NCBI GenBank assembly: GCA_015499985.1 | Contig: JAAAUF010001103.1 | Span: 1-12,207, forward strand | DNA length: 12,207 bases | Source: Haplosporangium gracile | Taxonomy: Eukaryota > Mortierellomycota > Mortierellomycetes > Mortierellales > Mortierellaceae | Direction of reading: 5' to 3' | Notes under the pieces: generated by a model | What the model saw: the letters and a program-made list of their open reading frames with translations, nothing else | Database searches by the model: none | What the model was told of the DNA's origin: nothing | Program-made: the position numbers and the translations under genes | Shown here: positions 1 through 7,700 of the stretch, piece by piece | Layout of the letters: the number at the start of each line of letters is the position of its first letter | Numbering within the stretch: the first letter of the stretch is position 1

Positions 1-46
1 TCCGCCTGTCACGCGGAAGACCGGGGTTCAATTCCCCGCCAAGGAG
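1..46 (+). tRNA. tRNA-Asp (GTC anticodon), 3' part, cut by the window edge
   Basis: The sequence begins inside the anticodon arm. TCCGC (1-5) pairs with GCGGA (13-17) around the 7-nt loop CTGTCAC, which places GTC as the anticodon and reads Asp codons GAC/GAU. A perfect 5-bp T-arm follows: CGGGG (22-26), loop TTCAATT (27-33), CCCCG (34-38). Then come seven acceptor-strand bases (39-45) and a G discriminator at 46. CCA is not encoded, as expected for a eukaryotic nuclear tRNA. The 5' half (acceptor strand and D-arm) lies outside the window, so an intron there cannot be excluded. Confidence 0.93.
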
Positions 47-51
47 CTTTC

Positions 52-55
52 TTTT
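52..55 (+). terminator. RNA polymerase III T-run terminator of the tRNA
   Basis: Four consecutive T residues lie six bases after the tRNA discriminator base, with another T-rich triplet (48-50) just before them. This is the usual Pol III stop for a tRNA gene. Confidence 0.75.
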
Positions 56-367
56 GCCACTCGTAAAGAAAGTGGCTCTTCTTTCTTGTTGGTTAAGGGC
101 TTGCAACTCGTACCACTATTTTTGTAGATACTCTTCGCGCGACTGTTACGACTATTTTTGCTGACTCCCAATCTGGGCAATTTTTTTTTTGGGCATGTTA
201 AAAACCTTGTGAAAACTTTTGCCACCAAGTGTGTGTTTCTTGTTGTTCTTTGGCTTTTTTTTTAATCTCCATTTCCCTTTTCACCCATGTATACTCGCAC
301 GCACACCTGTCCTTCACTCTCATCTCATTACAACTCACAATCCGCCACATACATAACAACAGCAGCA
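56..367 (+). promoter_or_regulatory. Intergenic stretch with the probable promoter and 5' leader of the SHLD2-like gene
   Basis: No coding potential is supported here. Immediately after the tRNA terminator, GCCACT (56-61) and AGTGGC (71-76) can form a small hairpin. A T-rich run lies at 181-192, and pyrimidine-rich tracts (about 245-330) give way to an A/C-rich leader ending in a row of CAA/CAG triplets before the ATG at 368. That pattern is typical of fungal promoters and untranslated leaders. No clear TATA box was seen. Confidence 0.45.
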
Positions 368-3300
368 ATGCCGGATCCAGCTACACCTTCAAAGAGAATC
401 ACATCTACATCAATAACAATGAAAACACTAAGCACGCATTCGCCATTCGCTTCTCTCATCCAACGACACAACAACACCTTAACGAACAACACAAACAACA
501 ACCATTCACCTCGTAGAACACTGCACCAGCCCGTTGCTCCGGGTAGCGGGACTGGGAAAGGTATCACCAGACCAAACGACAATGACTTCTCGGACCCCAT
601 CTCGAGTCCCTCGCCCTCCCCTCCACCTTTCTCTCAAGTCGGTCTTTCGGTGGAGGTGCCTGACTACCTCCCGACCCAGTTCGTACTCGATAATATCCAG
701 CACTTTAAGAGCAGTGACCACCTCACACCCAAACACCCACAGCAACGGACGACAAGCAATAGGGTAACACCGCCTCCACGAAGAACAGATCCACACTACA
801 AAGAACAAAATTTGTCTACTCCCACTCGGCAGTGTCGTAGTATAGCACGGACCCTCTCCGACATAATTCCTGATGATATCTCTACACAGGTCGCCATGCA
901 GGACATCGATCAGTACAGAAGTACAGAGCATTATCGCGCTAGTAATGAACCCAGTAGATCCACCCAACTGTCCTCTTTTCACCAAGACCGCGTCCGGATT
1001 ATCTCTCGCCCTCAAACGACCACAACATCGGCAGTATCATCAACGACATCCTCATCCGACTCTCAGGAACAGCCCAACAAGCGTCGCTCAGGCTTGTTCT
1101 CGCCCTTCAAGCCTCTCTTCCCTCCCCCTTCCCCTCCGATAGTCGAGAGCAAGTCACCTAAGAAGGCAACACCCAAGAAGGCGACACCCAAAAAGGCAAC
1201 ACCCAAAAAGCGCCAGCGTCAAGAGTTCTCGGTGGTAGATGACACTGACCCCATCGAGGACGGAGATTCAGATGGAGAGTGGCAAGTCTTTTGGGAGGCT
1301 GGTAAAAAGGATATTGCTGAGGGGAATAGTGCGAAGCGTCATAGAATAACTGCATCGCCTTCGACCACCTCAAGTCGGGCAGTCCCAATGGCCACAACCA
1401 ATCGCTCAGCCTTGAAGCCGCCGGAGCCACTTGGACCCAAATTGCTTCAGATATCTAGAGAGGAGGTTCAGAAGAAAGAACCAGTCATCAAAACCACTAA
1501 GGTCGTCCAACGACCCATACAAGTTCCACAGCCGACCTCTGTCGCACTACCTACTCCTGCTCAAAAGTCAGCTCTTATCCTACAACCCACCCCTGTTCAA
1601 AAGTCAGTCCCAGTTCAAAAGTCAGTCCCTATCCAGCAGCCAGCTCCTGCAGCCCCGTCCACTTCAAGGCCTGTATCGTCGCCCGCACAAAACACGATCC
1701 CCCTCAATCCGCAGGTGATTTCGTTCGCTTCAAAATTGACCCTTATCAAGCATCTGTCCCCGAACGAGTCGCAAAGAAAGTATAACATCATGGGTCTTAT
1801 ACAGCTAATTTTGCCAATGCAAGATGGAATGCGTGGATTCGGAGGAAAGCCTACCTCCAAGGCGGGTCTGACGATTTGCGACAAAGGATCGATCCACCTG
1901 AACATTACTCTTTGGGGTGAGAAAGGCAAATGGGTCGAGTCTTGTAGAGTGGGCGACGTTGTCCTCCTTACAGGTAAGAAGCAATTCTAAACTACATCCT
2001 GACATGAACAGTGCTTAGTAAATTGTCTATTCTAATCACTACAACCATGAAATCGTGTTCATAGATCTGATGGCCAAGGAGTATACAAGGAAGACTGTTG
2101 CCAGCACACGGTGGTCATCGATGATGTTTCGGATGGATGGTACCGCGCTGACCAATTTCCGTGGCGACTCTGTCATTGAGGGCCATCTCGCGGGTCTGGC
2201 CAAGATACGAGAGACGCTGGGCCACCAGCTGTTGGACAATGGCAAACATATCGCACGCGATCCGTCGTTCTACCAGACCCTGAACCCCAGTCTTTTCTTG
2301 CAACAGGGTGCGCTCGCAGTGGCAGAATTGCCTACTGGATTGGATTCTGATGCAGATGCAGATGATGAAATACCACAAGACGAAGGGACTGTCAAGCCTA
2401 GAAACGAGCCCGCGGTCAAGATCGAGCCTGAGGACGATATGAAGGTTGTGGTCAAGTCCAAGTCAGAAGACGAGGTGATGAGATTGCTTAAAGTTGAACC
2501 TGAGCCCGAGGTGGTGAAGAAGGTCAAGATTGAGTCTGGGATCGCGTATGAGAGTGCAGCTGGTAACAAGTTTACTAGCGAAACTGAAGTTGTCTTTGGT
2601 CCGATTAGAGGAAGCACTATTCGAGGTGTTGTGGTCTATCATATGCTGAACGTGGATAGAGACGATAGCAAGGGTTGGGAGATTGGCATTGTCCATTTAG
2701 CCAAGAATCGACTCATCAAAATTCAGACGTAAGTGATATTCATTTATCGACTGCATTCTTTTGTGAGTATCAGCGATGGAGAATGGGTGACCGACAGACT
2801 TCTTTTTCTCTTTCATCTCTAGGTCCTCTTATACTACTTGGATCGATATCTTGAGACCGCTGCGGTACATGGAGTTTTATGGACAGTGGAACCCAAAGGA
2901 TGGCGTGTTGCGTATTGACTTATCGTCAAGGGAACCGATTGTCCTTAGGGAAAAGGGCCCTGACGTACCTACACCTGCACAGAGATTCGAGTCGGTCAAG
3001 AAAGTCATTGACAGCCGCTTCATGGGTATGCATGGCCATGAAGTCGTTTTCTCTTGTCTGGTGTCTGAGTTAAGCTCGTCTGGATATCAACGCTGACTCT
3101 ATATTTCTATTTCTTCCTCTTTTTTTGGCTTGTAGGCATCGCCTCGGTAGACGGATACATTGAAGGCGTTACGTTCCCTGACCATGTCACGACCCAGTTC
3201 TGGGTGAAGGATAGTGTCTTCAGTATTCCTCTCATTGTCTGCAGCAATTGCAACATGAAAATGAATCCGTTGCGAGAGGACGAGTCCAAGTTTGTCTGTG

Positions 3301-3692
3301 TAAACTGCCAATCGGATCCTGACAAGAGAGAAACGAGCGAGACAAAGTGGTGCTACCATGATTTTCACTTTTGGCTCAAAGATAAGGCCACCCTTGGCGA
3401 CATCCAGCAGGCCGAGACGATCCGGGTTTCCTGCAAGGGCGACGTTTGTCAGCAACTATTCCCAACTATCCCGGCTGACGAGTGGTCCGAAAGCATTGAA
3501 AAGTACCAGGAGTGCAGACAGGCGTGGATAAGCTGGATGGAGATGTTGGCTGGCAAGAGTACTGGAGATCGCAACAATCAGACCGCGGTTTCGAATGCGC
3601 GACGAAGACGCGTTCGTGTTGAAATTGGAGTTGGCAAAGGCCGGATGGGCAGAGCTCTTCGTGTCAAGTATCTCCAATCTATGGTTGGTTGA
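368..3692 (+). CDS. SHLD2/FAM35A-like protein: disordered N-terminus plus three RPA1-type OB folds with a zinc ribbon (4 exons)
   Basis: Exons are 368-1973, 2065-2728, 2823-3025 and 3136-3692. All introns are GT-AG and keep the frame, giving 1009 residues. The ATG at 368 (purine at -3, A/C-rich leader) is preferred to an in-frame ATG at 287 with C at -3. Residues 1 to about 445 are low-complexity, rich in S/T/P/Q/K, with basic NLS-like runs. OB1 spans about 449-580 and includes VGDVVLLTDLMAKEY, created by the first splice. An acidic/basic linker precedes OB2 (about 705-800). OB3 begins around 825 and carries C860, C863, C879 and C882, a CxxC-x15-CxxC zinc ribbon. RPA1 shares OB folds and the ribbon, but here the RPA70N domain is missing. 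The long disordered start, three C-terminal OBs and the GDxVLLTD strand resemble human SHLD2, the ssDNA-binding shieldin subunit that limits end resection. Family assignment is from recalled patterns. A meiotic or other RPA1 paralogue is the alternative. The last ~46 residues are doubtful because of an apparent frame break near 3550. Confidence 0.68.
1160..1210 (+). repeat. In-frame 15-bp tandem repeat coding KKATP
   Basis: Three consecutive 15-bp units (1160-1174, 1175-1189, 1190-1204) plus a partial fourth code KKATP three times and then KKR. They differ only at synonymous positions (AAG/AAA, GCA/GCG). This makes a histone-H1-like basic patch in the disordered N-terminus, a likely nuclear-localisation or DNA-contact segment. 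Confidence 0.85.
1559..1630 (+). repeat. In-frame repeat coding (P/V)-x-QKS(V/A)P motifs
   Basis: The element TTCAAAAGTCAGTCCC occurs twice 18 bp apart (about 1596 and 1614), with a diverged copy near 1560. The encoded segment is a P/Q/V-rich spacer just before the first OB fold, consistent with a flexible linker expanding by slippage. Confidence 0.75.
1974..2064 (+). other. Intron 1 of the SHLD2-like gene
   Basis: 91 bp, donor GTAAGA, acceptor ATAG, with a CTAAT branch-like site about 30 bases before the acceptor. Removing it joins ...VVLLT to DLMAKE inside OB1. Unspliced translation stops at once (TAA at 1988-1990). Confidence 0.9.
2729..2822 (+). other. Intron 2 of the SHLD2-like gene
   Basis: 94 bp, donor GTAAGT overlapping an in-frame TAA, and a pyrimidine-rich tail ending TCTCTAG. 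Splicing joins ...LIKIQ-T to SSYTTWIDIL and continues OB2 in frame. Confidence 0.9.
3026..3135 (+). other. Intron 3 of the SHLD2-like gene
   Basis: 110 bp, donor GTATGC, T-rich tail ending TTGTAG. Splicing joins ...DSRFM-G to IASVDGYIEG, the first strand of the zinc-ribbon OB fold. The unspliced frame runs into a stop at 3094-3096. Confidence 0.88.
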
Positions 3693-3861
3693 CGACATTT
3701 TTCATTTTCGTTTGTTCGTTTTTGCTCAATTTTATTCTCTCTTTCTTTCGAATTCCTCGCTGTATTTTTCTCCCTCGCTTGTACCAACACTGTTAAATAG
3801 TTTCTTCTCTGTAGCTCCAATTTTGTATATCGCGGCCAGCAGCTTGCTTCGTTATCACTGA
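3556..3861 (+). other. Alternative +1-frame C-terminus of the SHLD2-like gene (possible frameshift plus a fifth exon)
   Basis: From 3556 the +1 frame reads RVLEIATIRPRFRMRDEDAF and continues with a regular alternation of hydrophobic and charged residues. Third codon positions are G or C in 17 of 23 codons (3598-3666), against 9 of 24 in the annotated frame (3597-3668), whose peptide is an Arg/Gly-rich string. The +1 frame can splice at GTATCT (3668) to CTCTGTAG (3814), an intron of 147 bp that is strikingly T-rich. It then ends at TGA 3859-3861, directly before AATAAA (3866-3871). One extra base near 3547-3555 would reconcile the frames. It could be a real mutation, a sequencing error or coincidence. 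Confidence 0.5.
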
Positions 3862-3865
3862 TAAA

Positions 3866-3871
3866 AATAAA
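3866..3871 (+). promoter_or_regulatory. Polyadenylation signal AATAAA of the SHLD2-like gene
   Basis: A perfect AATAAA hexamer lies 174 bases after the annotated stop and only 4 bases after the alternative stop at 3861. It is followed by a T/G-containing stretch. The position suits the 3' end of the plus-strand transcript. Confidence 0.55.
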
Positions 3872-4246
3872 GGTTTTGCGTGCGAACACGTTTTGACACG
3901 TTTGATCCACAAAAAGAAGTGCCTATTTTATTGTGATGCATGCCTTCGTTCAAATTTCTGTTTTTCAAAGAATAATCTCCTTGCGCCCTTTTCCCTTCTT
4001 CACTCCCTTACACCTCAATCTGCCATTTCTCTTTCGTAACATCCGTCTTCACTCGGCATGTCTTCCCATTACTCTGATATGCACAGAAGTAATGATGATA
4101 AGCACTGTCTGAAACTGATGAGGAAAAAAGAATGAAAGGTTGCTTGCTACTGATAGGAAGGGGTGAAAGAGAGTGTTACGAGTGGAAAATATGGTGACCA
4201 AACTGGAGGACACATAGTTTATTGTCTTCCGACTGAGAAGCAAGCA

Positions 4247-4310
4247 ACGAGGAAAACGAGGAATACGAGTAAAAAGGAAAGCGAGTAACGAGAAAAACCT
4301 GTTGAACGAG
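4247..4310 (+). repeat. ACGAG motif ladder in a purine-rich strand
   Basis: ACGAG occurs exactly at 4247, 4256, 4265, 4288 and 4306, and as GCGAG at 4281. The spacing is 9, 9, 16, 7 and 18, within an A/G-rich strand. The first three copies have a regular 9-bp period. It may be a degenerate minisatellite. Confidence 0.55.
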
Positions 4311-4364
4311 CGGTGTACATAATTAGTAGCTGGTCTCGTTCACATAGTAACTGATCGCGTCTCT

Positions 4365-4525
4365 ATAGCAACAGGTTGTTGAAATAACAACAACGTGTTG
4401 AAATAGCTACAACCTATGGAAATAGCTACAACCTATGGAAATAGCAACAGCGTGTTGAAAATAGCAACAGTGAGAGGTTTTTGAAATAGTAACAATGGGA
4501 GGACTGTTACATATAACTACAATGC
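4365..4525 (+). repeat. Degenerate ~19-bp tandem repeats, each with a small dyad
   Basis: Units begin AAATAGC(A/T)ACA. Two copies are identical (4401-4419 and 4420-4438); diverged units start at 4365, 4382, 4439, 4459 and 4484, the last two lengthened to about 25-27 bp. Several units contain CAACA-nnn-TGTTG (4382-4400 and 4439-4457), and the identical pair carries ATAG...CTAT dyads instead. No identical direct repeats separated by unique spacers occur, so this is not a CRISPR. Confidence 0.75.
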
Positions 4526-4625
4526 TATGTATCCCGGCGCATGTTTGCAGGGTCTGTTCGTGATCAAAAAAGGCAGCATTTTCGAGGGTTGTCGATGTGG
4601 GGCGCATGCTTTGTTTGAGTACGCT

Positions 4626-4635
4626 GGCGCGAAAA
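4626..4635 (+). promoter_or_regulatory. E2F-like site GGCGCGAAAA (chance match possible)
   Basis: The reverse complement is TTTTCGCGCC, which contains the E2F/DP core TTTCGCGC. It lies about 150 bases beyond the MCM9 stop rather than at a promoter, so function is doubtful. It is listed because MCM-family genes are classic E2F/MBF targets. Confidence 0.2.
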
Positions 4636-4781
4636 TATAATACGCGCTTTCAAAGCAGGCAAATAGAATAAAAACGAGCACGCTGACATTATTTACTTGC
4701 GCTCATCACTTTTGTACAAGGTTTAATTTACAAGATCTCCGGCATACTCTGCTAACCATCGTCGCGTAAAGGAGGGAGCTC

Positions 4782-7700
4782 TCAGGAATAAGGCCTCTCG
4801 CCATGATCAAAGTCATCACTAATATCTCGATCCCGAATCACATTTTTGCCCTTCTTCTCCCTCCTCGAGACCGGTGGCGATAGTGCCCCCACAGAATGCT
4901 GGGTCTGTGTCTGTCGAAGTGCAAACCTTCGATCAATCAGAGGCGCTTCCTCCTCCTCCGTCTTCACATCCACAAATCCTTCCCCCAGAGATCCATTGTC
5001 ACCGCTACCGTACCGCGATATCGTGCTGTTGTTGGGGCTGTCGTCGAGGATGGGGTCAGATTGTTTGAGACGTTCAAGGAACTCTGCTTCGGCTTGGTCG
5101 TCCAAGACCATACTTCCAGTCGACAAGACGTTGGTTGATGCTGTCGACGTGGAAGATGATGTAGATCTGGCTGTCGTAAGTCTTGAATTCCGATTGCTGC
5201 CGCCGACCGCACCAACGGGTCCTCGTTTTGATGGCGATAGTGCTGCTCGATAATGATCCCGATGGTGGTCATAGTCATCGTCACGCCCATCCTGCCGCCG
5301 CCGCTTGAAACCAGTTCTCGAGGTCTCCTCAATCTCCGTTCCAAGGACCACATCATCCTCACCATTATGTCCGGCCCCCCGACCCTCATCGTCAATATCA
5401 CCACCTTCCTGCAAACGAGAAGCCAAATGAGCCAACCCCAGCCGATTAAGGATGGCAGTCTCCTGCCGCCCATACTCCTCTTCAGCAACCTTGGGGAAGC
5501 TGGCATGCAGAGGATTGATGTTCTCCATGACCGCAGCTCCACCTTGCGCAGTGGCCTCCATCACCGATACAACAACAATCGCATCCTCAACAGTGACCAA
5601 ATCCTTAGCCATTAGCCGTGCATGGGCCTGACTCAGGCGGATTAAGGACTCCAACAATCGAATCGTCGTCCGTGCAGCATTGCGGAGATCAGCTTTCCGT
5701 TGGAGTTGGTAATACGAGACCAAAACCTGTTCTGCAGGTGGAGTCAGTTTCGGCTGAAAGGTCGATTTGATCCAGATCAGGTACGCCTTGACCTTCTCGA
5801 GCGACCAAGGGTCTGGCCTTGCCTCCTGTTCCAGATCCTCATCGTCCTCATCATCATCCTCATCCTGTCCAGCAGTACTATCTCTTCCAACTGAGCTGCC
5901 ATCATCCGAGATGCTACTATCATACCCATCATCACCCGGCCGCAGGCCCATCGCTTCCATTCGTTTCCGCTTGGCAATCTTCCTTAGTTTTTTCCGCCGT
6001 CGCCGAATCTCCTTCCCTGTCAACCGTTTCCTCTTGGGCACAAACTGACCGTCCATCCGCATGCGCGTGTCCAAGATATACGACGAAATCTTGTGGTCCC
6101 AATTGGCGTTGCCGGTATCCATCAACACCAGGACGATATCAAATCGCGATAGCAACGGACTCGCCAATGCAATGTTGATCGACACCGACTCATTTGGGTC
6201 ATATTTGCCTTTGGGGTTCGTTGCAGCAATGACCGAGCATCGCGTGTTCAACTTGCACACAATTCCTGCCTTGGCGATCGAGATCGACTGCTGCTCCATT
6301 GCTTCATGAATCGCCACCTTGTCATGCTCTCTCATCCCTCCAAACTCGTCAATACAACACAGTCCCCTATCCGCCAATACCAGCGCACCAGCCTCCAACT
6401 GCCATTCATTCCCGTCCCTTACAGCAGTGACCGTCAGACCTGCACTACTGCTCCCAATTCCCGTCGTCAACACCGATCTCGGATTCAACTCGGCTGCATA
6501 TTTCAAAAACTGCGACTTCCCTGTGCCTGGGTCACCCACCAGCAACAAATGCGGTTCCCCCCTAACCTTAAGGCCCGACTTGTCATCATTCTTGGCCACT
6601 CCGCCCGTCAAAACTAGCATGACCGCCAGCTTGACAATATACAGTCCATAGACTTTTGGGCAAATTTGGCTCAAGATCTGGTTGCGCGCCGTGAAGGGCT
6701 TGTTGACGTTTTTGGATCGGGCATGCTCCCAGAAATGCTCAAAGTCCAGTCGTTGTTCCTCTGTAATCCCGACGCCGACTCGTTGTTCGTTATGAATGAA
6801 AACGTGGTTCGCCAGCAATGCCAATTCAATGTCGCACCGTTCCCCCACCATAGGATTCTTCCACCTCCTTATTACCGTACCCCTATCACATCGATATTTA
6901 ATTGATGCAGATATTAATAAATGTAACATTGAGGGTAACGCCATAAGAATATGAGATCGCATACAGCCATGGGTCCTCTAAAGCCTTACGTGATAGTAAC
7001 ATCGTCTCCAGACTTGGCGTGATCTACCAGGTCATCATGGAGAATAACGACCATAGATCCGGGAATTGTTCCCATCGTCAACTTGTTGGTCTGTTCCTGA
7101 ATCTTGATCTCCTGATAATCCCGACATCCCTCAGGCAGTTGGCCTAACACACACAAAAGCCGTCCAATGTTAGTTTTCTCTGCCATGCATATAATGTAAC
7201 AGTTATTAGTCGTCTATCGTGTGCTTCAGTTATGAAGTCAAAGCAGGCTTACCTGGTGGAGGTTCGACAATCTGGAACTTATAACTATTACAAGGGCGCG
7301 CATTCCCTTGAGCCTGGCACTTTGTTGGCATGACCACCTTGTTGTACTGCTCCACATCCGCCAACACGTCAAACGTCTTCTTGCACATCAGACATAGTAC
7401 TGGTTTTTTGTTCTCCAGCATCTTGACCACTCCCGTCCTAAAAAAATGAGGCAAAAAGAGCAATGAAGTATAAGTAAATTCCTTACTTCGCACATGAACA
7501 AACAACGACTTTGTAAGATAACTGTCAAAGTAAATAATGTTTTCAAAGTACCTGATGACGGTGGCAGTAATAGACAGAAACGTCCCAACATCAGCACAGG
7601 TCGGCACAGTCCTTCTCTTGGACTCGGCTGCAGGCAGACCCATCACCCTCGCCGAACACTTGGCCTTCAAATACATCGGCCTCTTCTTCCCTCCTCCATT

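Larger units (their letters stand above)
3872..4781. other. Convergent intergenic region between the SHLD2-like and MCM9 3' ends
   Basis: About 0.9 kb with only short, unsupported reading frames. It holds the presumed 3' UTRs and cleavage sites of two converging transcripts. TTTATT (minus-strand AATAAA) occurs at 3927-3932 and 4218-4223. The first ~100 bases after the MCM9 stop have only weaker AAATAA-type variants. An ACGAG motif ladder (4247-4310) and a block of hairpin-prone tandem repeats (4365-4525) sit in the middle. Confidence 0.6.

Noticed and set aside
287..367. Earlier in-frame ATG (287) as the start of the SHLD2-like protein
   Set aside because: It has C at -3 and lies in leader-like CA-rich sequence that gives a non-conserved peptide. 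The ATG at 368 has a better context. Not fully excluded.
506..1015. 169-residue minus-strand ORF opposite the SHLD2-like first exon
   Set aside because: It is antisense to a low-complexity coding exon, with no domain and no splice or promoter context.
3559..3607. 49-nt intron (GTACTG...GAAG) to fix the frame break in the SHLD2-like last exon
   Set aside because: The frame would work, but the segment is GC-rich with no branch site or pyrimidine tract, and it would delete the conserved-looking +1-frame strand.
4365..4525. CRISPR-like array
   Set aside because: The context is eukaryotic, the units are degenerate and contiguous, and there are no unique spacers or cas genes.
4846..5253. 135-residue plus-strand ORF and several others opposite the MCM9 tail and AAA+ exon
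   Set aside because: They are antisense shadows of the long MCM9 exon. Composition and lack of motifs give no support.
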